A stretch of 64,000 nucleotides of DNA, taken from positions 2,457,001 through 2,521,000 of the forward strand of contig NZ_CP072597.1 in assembly GCF_018847975.1 (NCBI RefSeq). The letters run 5' to 3'. Source of the stretch: Lysobacter sp. K5869 (lineage in GTDB: Bacteria > Pseudomonadota > Gammaproteobacteria > Xanthomonadales > Xanthomonadaceae). This document shows positions 27,955 to 35,283 of the stretch, piece by piece. Position 1 is the stretch's first letter, and every line of letters starts with the position of its first letter. Under the pieces are notes generated by a model that worked only from the letters and a program-made list of their open reading frames with translations, did not search any database and was not told the origin of the DNA. Made by a program: the position numbers and the translations under genes.

Positions 27955-28901
27955 CGCGCGCCCGCGGCCGGCTTGCGCTTGCTCTCCGCGCCGCCGCCCG
28001 GCGGCTGCAGCAGCGCCGCGGGCAGCTTGCGCAGTTCGTCGGCCAACTGCATCAGGAACTCCGACATCGCCGAGCTGCGCCGCCACAGCATGCCGATCTG
28101 CCGGTGCGGCGGCGTGCCGCTGAAACGCAGCAAGCGGATGTCGGGCGAGTTCGGCACCGGCGGCTGCACCGCGAGCGTGGGCAGCAAGGTGATGCCGACG
28201 CCGGCGGCGACCATCTGCCGCAGCGTTTCCAGGCTGGTGGCGCGGAACCCGTCGCGCTCGTCGGCGCCGGCCAGACGGCACACGTCGAGCGCCTGATCGC
28301 GCAGGCAGTGGCCTTCTTCGAGCAGCAGCAGGTGCTGATCGTCGAGATCGTGCAGGTCCAGGGTGTCGCGCGCGGCCATCGGATGCTGCTGCGGCACCGC
28401 CAGGATGAAGGGCTCGTCGAACAGCGGCTCGACGTGCAGTTGATCGTCGTGGATCGGCAGCGCCAGCAGGCCGGCGTCGAGGCGGCCGTCGCGCAGGCGG
28501 GCGAGGATCTGGTCGGTTTTTTCCTCGACCAGCAGCAGTTCCAAACGCGGGAAGCGCTTGCGCAGGTTCGGCACCACGTGCGGCAGCAGATACGGGCCGA
28601 GCGTGGGGAACAAACCCAGGCGCACGGTGCCGGCCTCCGGGTCCTGGCTGCGGCGCGCGATCTCGCTCATCTGCTCGACATCGGCGATGACCTTGCGCGC
28701 GCGTTCGGCGATGTCGCGGCCGACCGGGGTCAGCATCACTCGCCGCGGCGCGCGCTCGACCAGGGACACGCCGAGTTCGTCCTCGAGCTTCTTGATCTGG
28801 GTCGAAAGCGTGGGCTGGCTCACGAAGCTGGCCGCGGCGGCGCGGCCGAAGTGCTTGTGATCGGCGAGGGCGACCAGATATTTGAGGTCTCGAAGGTTCA
28901 T
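27951..28901 (-). CDS. oxyR: LysR-type peroxide sensor OxyR
   Basis: The 316-residue regulator has the LysR winged helix at its N-terminus (MNLRDLKYLVALADHKHFGRAA; STQIKKLEDELGVSL). The redox-active pair Cys199 and Cys208 (EGHCLRDQALDVC) sits at the same numbering as in E. coli OxyR. It senses H2O2 by forming a disulfide and activates antioxidant genes. It is divergent from ahpC, with a matching OxyR-type operator between them. A membrane-anchored protein gene overlaps its 3' end. Confidence 0.95.
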   Translation of the reverse strand: MNLRDLKYLVALADHKHFGRAAAASFVSQPTLSTQIKKLEDELGVSLVERAPRRVMLTPVGRDIAERARKVIADVEQMSEIARRSQDPEAGTVRLGLFPTLGPYLLPHVVPNLRKRFPRLELLLVEEKTDQILARLRDGRLDAGLLALPIHDDQLHVEPLFDEPFILAVPQQHPMAARDTLDLHDLDDQHLLLLEEGHCLRDQALDVCRLAGADERDGFRATSLETLRQMVAAGVGITLLPTLAVQPPVPNSPDIRLLRFSGTPPHRQIGMLWRRSSAMSEFLMQLADELRKLPAALLQPPGGGAESKRKPAAGAR

Positions 28902-28914
28902 GACCGAGCTGTCA

Positions 28915-28951
28915 ATTGAGGATGGCTATCGGCATAATAGGAACAATTCAT
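28915..28951. promoter_or_regulatory. Candidate OxyR operator between oxyR and ahpC
   Basis: Four quarter-sites with 7-base spacing read ATTG-N7-CTAT-N7-ATAG-N7-TCAT. The consensus is ATAG-N7-CTAT-N7-ATAG-N7-CTAT; the central two match exactly, the first matches 3 of 4 and the last 2 of 4. It is 13 bases upstream of the oxyR start and 119 bases upstream of the ahpC start, in a low-GC segment. It could repress oxyR and activate ahpC, as in related species. Confidence 0.65.
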
Positions 28952-29069
28952 TTCAGTAATCAATTGCTGTAACGCAACATAGGCAGCCTAGGTTGTGTCC
29001 GGCGACGCTCCTCCTCCGCCGCACTCCCCATCCTTACCACCCCTCCCATCCCATCCAGGAGATACCCGC

Positions 29070-29609
29070 ATGCTTTCGATCGGCGAGAAGTTCCCGAAAT
29101 TCAAGGTCAAGGCCACCGTCGGCATCGACAACCTCGACACCGCCTTCGCGGACATCGACAACGACACCTACAAGGGCAAGTGGCTGCTGGTGTTCTTCTA
29201 CCCGAAGGACTTCACCTTCGTCTGCCCGACCGAGATCAAGGGCTTCGGCGACCTGAACCAGCAGTTCCTGGACCGCGATTGCCAGGTGCTGGCCGCGTCC
29301 ACCGACAGCGAGTTCGTCCACCTGGCGTGGCGCAAGGACCATAAGGACCTGCGCGACCTGCCGTTCCCCATGCTGGCCGACATCAAGAAGGACCTGACCT
29401 CGGCCCTGGGCATCCTCAGCGAAGACGGCGTCGCCCAGCGCGCCACCTTCCTGGTCGACCCGGACGGTATCATCCGCTTCGTCTACGTCACCGACGGTTC
29501 GGTCGGCCGCAACCCGCAGGAAGTGCTGCGCGTGCTCGACGCGCTGCAGACCGACGAGCTGTGCCCGTGCAACTGGAACCAGGGCGACAACACCCTGAAG
29601 GTCGCTTAA
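29070..29609 (+). CDS. ahpC: Alkyl hydroperoxide reductase, peroxiredoxin subunit AhpC
   Basis: The 179-residue 2-Cys peroxiredoxin reduces H2O2, organic peroxides and peroxynitrite. The peroxidatic Cys52 is in FTFVCPTE and the resolving cysteine is in ELCPCNW near the C-terminus. The ATG at 29070 follows AGGAGA. It is divergent from oxyR and followed, about 400 bases downstream, by ahpD; no ahpF is present in the window. Confidence 0.96.
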   Translation: MLSIGEKFPKFKVKATVGIDNLDTAFADIDNDTYKGKWLLVFFYPKDFTFVCPTEIKGFGDLNQQFLDRDCQVLAASTDSEFVHLAWRKDHKDLRDLPFPMLADIKKDLTSALGILSEDGVAQRATFLVDPDGIIRFVYVTDGSVGRNPQEVLRVLDALQTDELCPCNWNQGDNTLKVA

Positions 29610-29840
29610 TCCGCTGAGCGATCGGTGCGGGCCGCCCCATCGGCGGTCCGCGCCGAACCGCGAAAGCTGCGACCGGAAGCCGGGCCCGTGCGGCTCAGGC
29701 TTCCACCGCGCCGGGCGTCGCGACCCGATGCGTTTGGATTTCTCCGTGCCGCCGGTCCGTCCGGCTGCGCGGACCGTTTCGGCACCACCCCGCATGCGGC
29801 CGGTCGCACCGGCCTCCCTCCCCTCCGTGCGGGTGCCTGC

Positions 29841-29866
29841 AGCCGGGGTTCGCCCCGGCTGTTCTT
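29841..29866 (+). terminator. Rho-independent terminator-like hairpin upstream of ahpD
   Basis: AGCCGGGG-TTCG-CCCCGGCT (8-bp stem with a stable TTCG-type loop) is followed by GTTCTTT. It lies 232 bases after the ahpC stop and 139 bases before ahpD, so it probably separates or attenuates ahpC and ahpD transcription. The remaining 395-base gap shows no convincing gene. Confidence 0.65.
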
Positions 29867-30004
29867 TATCGCTGTAGTTGCCGCCGCGCGCGCTCCCACG
29901 TTCCGCTCCCAGCCAGCCGTGCGCTTGCGCACGCCCGCCAGGCGCCGGCGCGTGCCCGCGACGCGGCGCATCCCCCTCGCAACGACGACTTCAGGAGCTT
30001 CCCG

Positions 30005-30532
30005 ATGAGCCTCACCGATCTTCGCAACGCGCTTCCCGATTACGCCAAGGACCTCAAGCTCAACCTCGACAGCGTGCTCAGCGACGCCGGCGCGCAGGGT
30101 TTGGACGCCAAGCAGATCCGCGCCATCGCCCTGTCGTGCGCGATCGCCTCGCGCTACAAGCCGCTGACCGAAGCGATCGAAGCCTTCGCCGCCGAGAAGC
30201 TCTCGCCCGAGGAAATCGCCGGCGCCAAGGCCGCCGCCGCGGTGATGGGCATGAACAACATCTATTACCGCGCCACCCACCTGATCCAGAACGAAGAGTA
30301 CGGCCAGCTGCGCGCCGGCCTGCGCATGAACGTCATGGCCAACCCGGGCATCGACAAGATGACCTTCGAGCTGGCCTCGCTGGCGGTGTCGGCGATCAAC
30401 GGCTGCGGCGCTTGCATGGACTCGCACGAGAAGGTGCTGCGCAAGCACGAGATCAGCGCGCAGGGCGTGCAGAGCTCGCTCAAGATCGCCGCGGTGGTGC
30501 ACGCGGTGGCGGTGGCGCTCGAGCAGGCTTGA
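30005..30532 (+). CDS. ahpD: Alkylhydroperoxidase AhpD
   Basis: The 175-residue protein contains the carboxymuconolactone decarboxylase-like fold with the redox motif INGCGACMDSHEKVL (CxxC and the proton-relay His). NPGIDKMTFELASLAVSA is typical. In mycobacteria AhpD links AhpC to lipoamide-dependent reduction. Its presence after ahpC, in place of ahpF, suggests the same role here. An AGGAG ribosome-binding site precedes the ATG. A strong terminator follows. Confidence 0.93.
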   Translation: MSLTDLRNALPDYAKDLKLNLDSVLSDAGAQGLDAKQIRAIALSCAIASRYKPLTEAIEAFAAEKLSPEEIAGAKAAAAVMGMNNIYYRATHLIQNEEYGQLRAGLRMNVMANPGIDKMTFELASLAVSAINGCGACMDSHEKVLRKHEISAQGVQSSLKIAAVVHAVAVALEQA

Positions 30533-30563
30533 GCGGCGCCTTAATAGTTGGATGGTGGTAGGG

Positions 30564-30597
30564 GATCGCCGGTGGCAACACCGGCGATCTTTTTTTT
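30564..30597 (+). terminator. Intrinsic terminator of ahpD
   Basis: A perfect 11-bp stem (GATCGCCGGTG, loop GCAA, CACCGGCGATC) is followed by eight T residues, 31 bases after the ahpD stop. This is the clearest Rho-independent terminator in the window. Confidence 0.95.
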
Positions 30598-30621
30598 CGC
30601 CCGTCGAATCGGTTCGCTACT

Positions 30622-30718
30622 TGTAGGAGCGGCGCAAGCCGCGACCGCGACAACGCAACCATCGCGAAACCTCCGGCGCAGTTGCGCTGTCGCGGTCGCG
30701 GCTCACGCCGCTCCTACC
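30622..30718. repeat. Inverted REP pair
   Basis: TGTAGGAGCGGCGCAAGCCG at 30622 and the inverted GCGGTCGCGGCTCACGCCGC near 30690 flank a 40-base spacer. They lie between convergent ahpD and the TIM-barrel/PKD gene, immediately after the ahpD terminator. Confidence 0.85.
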
Positions 30719-30774
30719 GCGCACCACCGAAACGACGCCGCCGCCGGAGAGAGCGACGGCGGCGCCGTTGCCGC

Positions 30775-32394
30775 TCAACGCACCTCGAACTCGTAAATCC
30801 GCGTCGCCGGATCGGTGTTCTGCGTCGGCGTGGTCACGTTGAGCTTGATGTAGCGCGCCGAAGTCGCGGTGATCGCGTGGGTCGAGGTGTTGCCGGTGTT
30901 GGCCGTCACCGACACCGGCGTGCTCCAGGTGCTGCCGTTGGTCGAGGTCTGGATGGTGAAGGCCTTGCTGTTCCAGCTCGCCGATTCGCCGCCGGCGCCG
31001 GCGTGTTTGACCGTGAAGCTGCTGACCGTCTGCGCCGAGCCCAGATCCACCTGCAGCCATGCCGGCGAGGCCAGCGAGCAGAATTTGTCGGTGGTGCCGC
31101 CCGACACGCTGCCGTTGACCGCCTTGGCCCCGCTTTCGTTGGCGTTGCACGCGGTCGAACTGGTGGTGGGCTTGTTGAGCGCGAGGTTGGCGTTGCCCGA
31201 GCCCACCGACACCGTGGTGGTCTTGGTGTTGGTCGCGCCGCCGTTGTCGGTGACGGTCAGGCTGACGCTGTAATTGCCGGCCGCGGCGTAGGTGTGCGAC
31301 GGGTTGGTCGCGGTCGAGGTCGAGCTGTCGCCGAAGTTCCAACTGCGCGAGGCGATGCTGCCGTCGGCGTCGCTGGAGGAATCGCTGAAGGTCGCGGTGA
31401 GGCCGCTGACGCTGACGCCGAAGTTGGCGACCGGCGCGGTGTTGCCGCTGAGCGCGTTGTTGATCGCCGCCGCGTACTGCGCGCTGGTGCCCTGCGACCA
31501 GCACTTCTGGATGTCGTCGTACAGCCACAGGAAACCGCCGCCGATGCCGGCGCTGGTCTTCCAGCCGGCCATGCGCGTGTTGACCGAGGTCGGGCTGTCG
31601 CCGGCGCTGCAGCCGGTGCCGTGCTTGGTCCACAGGCCGGGCATGACGGTCATGCCCATCGCGGTGTTCCAGTTGGCCGGATCGTTGCCGGCGCCGCCGT
31701 CGTAGACCTGCAGGTAGATGCGGTCGACCGAGGCGCCGAGGTTGTCCTTCACGCCCTTCCAGAAGCTCTGGTTGGTGTACGGCGCGAAGGTGATCTTGTA
31801 GCCCAGCCCGACCAGCATGTTGCCGAAGGTGGTGGTGTCGGCGACGTTGTAATAGCTCTCGTCGTCGAAGTTGACCGCGTCGGCGCCGGTGGCGGTCTTG
31901 AGCGCCTGGAAGTTGCGGTACAGGATGCTGGTGCTGCCGGTGCCGCAGACGATGGTCGTGCCGCAGCCGGCGGCGGTGCCGTTGGCGAGCTTGGCCATGC
32001 GCTCGAAGTCGGGCACGCCCCAGGCGCCGATGGACACTTCCACGCGCTTGACCGAGGTCGGCGCGGTCTTCAGCGAGGCCAGCCGCGCCGGCCAATCGGC
32101 ATCGGCGCCGGCATACGCGCCGTTCTTGACCACGGGGATGTCGTTGTAGACCAGATCGCCGTTGTCCTCGATGTGGATGCTCCACAGGAACACGGTGGTG
32201 AAGCCGGAGGCCTTGAGGTCGTTGATGACCGTCTGGCCGCCGGAATAGAACGGGCCGCCGCCGAAGATCGCCGATTCGGCGCCGACCGCGGCCGGCGCGG
32301 CGCAGGCCAGGGCGAGCGCGGCGAACGCCGGGACGAGGCGGCGTAGGGCCGGCGTCGAAGAGGTGGAAGCGGAAGGCTGGCTCGGCACGGTCAT
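30775..32394 (-). CDS. Secreted TIM-barrel-like protein with PKD and F5/8 type C domains
   Basis: The 539-residue precursor has a signal peptide cleaved about residue 39 (AVGA/ES). Residues 41-310 look like a GH18-related TIM barrel; VNFDDESYYN at a strand end could be a divergent DxxDxE catalytic motif. A PKD domain spans about 316-395 (WNFGDSSTSTATNPSHTY). A discoidin/F5-8C (CBM32-like) domain spans about 400-539 (LALNKPTTSSTACN start; YEFEVR end). This is a likely extracellular carbohydrate-active enzyme or binding protein. Upstream it has AT-rich overlapping palindromes. Substrate is unknown; a chitinase-like role is only a guess. Confidence 0.72.
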   Translation of the reverse strand: MTVPSQPSASTSSTPALRRLVPAFAALALACAAPAAVGAESAIFGGGPFYSGGQTVINDLKASGFTTVFLWSIHIEDNGDLVYNDIPVVKNGAYAGADADWPARLASLKTAPTSVKRVEVSIGAWGVPDFERMAKLANGTAAGCGTTIVCGTGSTSILYRNFQALKTATGADAVNFDDESYYNVADTTTFGNMLVGLGYKITFAPYTNQSFWKGVKDNLGASVDRIYLQVYDGGAGNDPANWNTAMGMTVMPGLWTKHGTGCSAGDSPTSVNTRMAGWKTSAGIGGGFLWLYDDIQKCWSQGTSAQYAAAINNALSGNTAPVANFGVSVSGLTATFSDSSSDADGSIASRSWNFGDSSTSTATNPSHTYAAAGNYSVSLTVTDNGGATNTKTTTVSVGSGNANLALNKPTTSSTACNANESGAKAVNGSVSGGTTDKFCSLASPAWLQVDLGSAQTVSSFTVKHAGAGGESASWNSKAFTIQTSTNGSTWSTPVSVTANTGNTSTHAITATSARYIKLNVTTPTQNTDPATRIYEFEVR

Positions 32395-32524
32395 GGGCGA
32401 TCCCCTGGAGTGATGGTCGTCGTCGGCGCGTTCGCGGCGGTGCATCGGGGCGACGCCGCGAAAAGGTGTCGCCGCGGGCGGCGACGCGGCCGACAGTGCG
32501 AGCGGCGATTTCGCGGTGTCAATA

Positions 32525-32557
32525 TTTAGATCGATTTAAACCCGGTCTAAACGTTTA
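32525..32557 (-). promoter_or_regulatory. AT-rich overlapping palindromes upstream of the TIM-barrel/PKD gene
   Basis: Three overlapping dyads sit in an otherwise GC-rich region: TTTAGATCGATTTAAA (32525-32540, one mismatched pair), TTTAAACCCGGTCTAAA (32535-32551, one mismatched pair) and TAAACGTTTA (32548-32557, perfect). They are about 130 bases upstream of the start codon on the minus strand. The pattern suggests an operator for a dimeric repressor and/or a promoter. No regulator gene is adjacent. The rest of the 523-base gap to prmC shows no convincing gene. Confidence 0.55.
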
Positions 32558-32917
32558 AAAATCCCGGCGCGGCGAAGTTTTTCCCGAGCAATCAACGCGC
32601 TGCGCTCGCGGCCGCGGGCTGTCGCGGATTCGATGGCGCGCACAGCTTGGCGAACGATTGCGTTGCGTCGCAGCACGGCTTAGCGCGAACGCGGGGCGGG
32701 TGGCGTCGCGCGCGGGCATCGGGTTCGCGCGCCGGGGGCGCGGGCAGGGCTTCGAGGTCCGATGTTTCCGCTCCGGCCGCAGCCTGGCCGGATGCGGGCA
32801 TTCCTCGGAAAGGTGCGCCGCCAAGCGCGCGGGTCTTGCGGTACTGCGCCCCGAAAGCGTCGCTCCGAAGCGCCTCCGGCGAGGGCGCCCCGCGACCCGC
32901 CGCCGTACAATGCAGCG

Positions 32918-33769
32918 ATGACTTCCCACGCCGATTCCGACCCCGCACCGCGCGTGGACGCGCTGCTGCGCGCCGCGCGCGCGCGCATCGAGCCGGCCGA
33001 GGCCGAACTGCTGCTGGCGCACGCGCTCGGCCGCTCGCGCAGCTGGCTGTTCGCCCACGACGACCACGCGGTCGAAGCCGAAGCGCGCGCGCGTTTCGCC
33101 GAACTGCTCGAACGCCGCGCCGCCGGCGAACCGGTGGCCTATCTGCTCGGCCGCCGCGGGTTCTGGCGCTTCGATCTGCGGGTGAGCCCGGCGACGCTGA
33201 TTCCGCGCCCGGAAACCGAGCGGCTGGTCGAACTCGCGCTCGAACGCTTGCCGGCGCAGGACGCGCCGCGCATCGCCGACTTGGGCACCGGCAGCGGCGC
33301 GATCGCGCTGGCGCTGGCCGCCGAGCGGCCGCGCGCGCGGGTGCTGGCGGTGGACCTCAGCGCCGACGCGCTCGACATCGCGCGCGCCAACGCCGCCGAG
33401 TTGGGCTTGGGCAACGTCGAATTCCGCCTCGGCGATTGGTTCGCGCCGCTGCGCGGCGAGCGCTTCGATCTGATCGCGAGCAACCCGCCGTACATCGAAG
33501 CGGACGATCCGCATCTGGCCCAAGGCGATCTGCGCTTCGAGCCGACCAGCGCGCTGGCCTCCGGCGCCGACGGGCTCGACGCGATCCGGGTGATCGCGCG
33601 CGAAGGGCTGGAGCACCTGAATCCCGGCGGCTGGCTGCTGATCGAACACGGCTGGGAACAGGGCGAGGCGGTGCGCGCGCTGCTGCGGGCGGCCGGATGG
33701 GTCGAGGTCGCGACCGAACTCGACTGGGAACAGCGCGACCGCGTCACCTTGGGTCGTTCGCCGGGCTGA
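32918..33769 (+). CDS. prmC: Release factor glutamine N5-methyltransferase PrmC (HemK)
   Basis: The 283-residue enzyme methylates the glutamine of the GGQ motif in release factors RF1 and RF2. Domains are the N-terminal helical region ([25 protein letters not shown]) and a SAM-binding Rossmann domain with [12 protein letters not shown] (about 121) and the catalytic NPPY (189-192). The ATG at 32918 is selected by family length. It is usually next to prfA, which is not seen here; the downstream neighbour is pip. Confidence 0.95.
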   Translation: MTSHADSDPAPRVDALLRAARARIEPAEAELLLAHALGRSRSWLFAHDDHAVEAEARARFAELLERRAAGEPVAYLLGRRGFWRFDLRVSPATLIPRPETERLVELALERLPAQDAPRIADLGTGSGAIALALAAERPRARVLAVDLSADALDIARANAAELGLGNVEFRLGDWFAPLRGERFDLIASNPPYIEADDPHLAQGDLRFEPTSALASGADGLDAIRVIAREGLEHLNPGGWLLIEHGWEQGEAVRALLRAAGWVEVATELDWEQRDRVTLGRSPG

Positions 33770-33862
33770 ACCGTCCGGGCCTCGCGCCGAATCGCCGCAC
33801 CGGGCACCGATCGCCCGCGCGGGGCCGGCTAAACTGCGGGCCTACCGACTGCGAGGCCCGCG

Positions 33863-34804
33863 ATGCGCACGCTCTATCCCGAACTCGAACCCTTCGACAC
33901 CGGCACGATCCAGGTCGACGACCGCCACACGCTCTATTACGAGCAGTGCGGCAACCCCGAGGGCAAGCCGGTGGTGCTGCTGCACGGCGGGCCCGGCGGC
34001 GGCTGCAGCGCCAAGATGCGCCGCTTCCACGATCCGGCCAAGTACCGCATCGTGCTGTTCGATCAGCGCGGCAGCGGGCGTTCGACGCCGCACGCGGATC
34101 TGGTCGACAACACCACCTGGGATCTGGTCGCCGATATCGAGAAGCTGCGGGTCAAGCTCGGCGTCGAGCGTTGGCAGGTGTTCGGCGGCTCGTGGGGCTC
34201 GACCCTGGCGCTGGCCTATGCGCAGACGCATCCGCAGCGCGTGACCGAGCTCGTCCTGCGCGGCATCTTCATGCTGCGCCGCTGGGAACTGGAGTGGTTC
34301 TACCAGGAAGGCGCCTCGCGCCTGTTCCCCGACGCATGGGAGCATTACGTCAACGCGATTCCGCCGGTCGAGCGCCACGACCTGATCAGCGCGTTCCACC
34401 GCCGCCTCACCAGCGACGACGAGACCACCCGCCTGGACGCCGCGCGCGCCTGGAGCGTGTGGGAAGGCGCGACCAGCTTCCTGCACGTGGACGACGATTT
34501 CGTCAGCGGCCACGAGGACGCCAAGTTCGCGCTCGCGTTCGCGCGCATCGAGAACCATTACTTCGTCAACGGCGGCTTCTTCGAGGTCGAGGATCAGCTG
34601 CTGCGCGACGCGCACAAGATCGCCGACATTCCGGGCGCGATCGTGCACGGCCGTTACGACGTGGTCTGCCCGGTGCAAAACGCGTGGGAGCTGAAGAAGG
34701 CCTGGCCGAAGGCCGAGCTGGCGATCACCCCGGCCTCCGGGCATTCGGCGTTCGAAGCCGAGAACATCGACGCCTTGGTGCGGGCGACGGATCGGTTCGC
34801 CTGA
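33863..34804 (+). CDS. pip: Proline iminopeptidase
   Basis: The 313-residue alpha/beta hydrolase (peptidase family S33) removes N-terminal proline. The nucleophile Ser110 is in GGSWGSTLAL; GGPGGG is the HGGP oxyanion motif; Asp in GRYDVVCP and His in SGHSAFE complete the triad. FDQRGSGRSTPHA is a family signature. The length is typical. It is probably cytosolic, since no signal peptide is seen. Confidence 0.95.
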   Translation: MRTLYPELEPFDTGTIQVDDRHTLYYEQCGNPEGKPVVLLHGGPGGGCSAKMRRFHDPAKYRIVLFDQRGSGRSTPHADLVDNTTWDLVADIEKLRVKLGVERWQVFGGSWGSTLALAYAQTHPQRVTELVLRGIFMLRRWELEWFYQEGASRLFPDAWEHYVNAIPPVERHDLISAFHRRLTSDDETTRLDAARAWSVWEGATSFLHVDDDFVSGHEDAKFALAFARIENHYFVNGGFFEVEDQLLRDAHKIADIPGAIVHGRYDVVCPVQNAWELKKAWPKAELAITPASGHSAFEAENIDALVRATDRFA

Positions 34805-35283
34805 TCCCGGCGACGCTCGGCGCGGCGCGGAGGGCCCCGGCCGTCCGCGTCGCCGCCGCGCGGCCCATCCACCGCTTCTCTGCGCGCGCGACGGCGAGTC
34901 CGTCGCCTCGCGCCGTTTCTCCGCGACCCGCCGCAACGGCCGGCCGCGCTCCGATTTCCGCGCAGTTGCGCGAGACGACGGAAAAATAAGCTGCATCGCA
35001 CTGCGCAACCTGGTGTCGAATCCAAGGTTTTGCGCGTCCGTTAATGTCACCGGAAGTGTGTAGCGAATCCTCGTCGAATCGATTCGCATCAAGGGCTTGT
35101 GCGGGCGAGCCGACGAAATTCCACGGAAATCATTGAAATTCTCCGGCTTGACGCGCTTTTCGCCAGCGCGTTGCAATCGCCCGCCAATCGGTCGGGCGTT
35201 GTCGGCGGTGTGCGCGCGACGACCGCATCGAACGAGGACACGACATCCGCGGACGCTCGGGGCGCGCCGCACGACGAGGGACA
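34805..35283. other. Gap upstream of the polysaccharide cluster
   Basis: No gene is supported in these 479 bases. The segment 34980-35160 has distinctly lower GC than its surroundings, as expected of a promoter region for the cluster. A perfect 12-bp palindrome CGAATCGATTCG lies at 35075-35086. I could not recognise a specific operator or riboswitch. Confidence 0.45.

Noticed and set aside
29625..30008. Open frame of 127 codons between ahpC and ahpD
   Set aside because: Arg/Pro-rich, no ribosome-binding site, and interrupted in function by a terminator-like hairpin.
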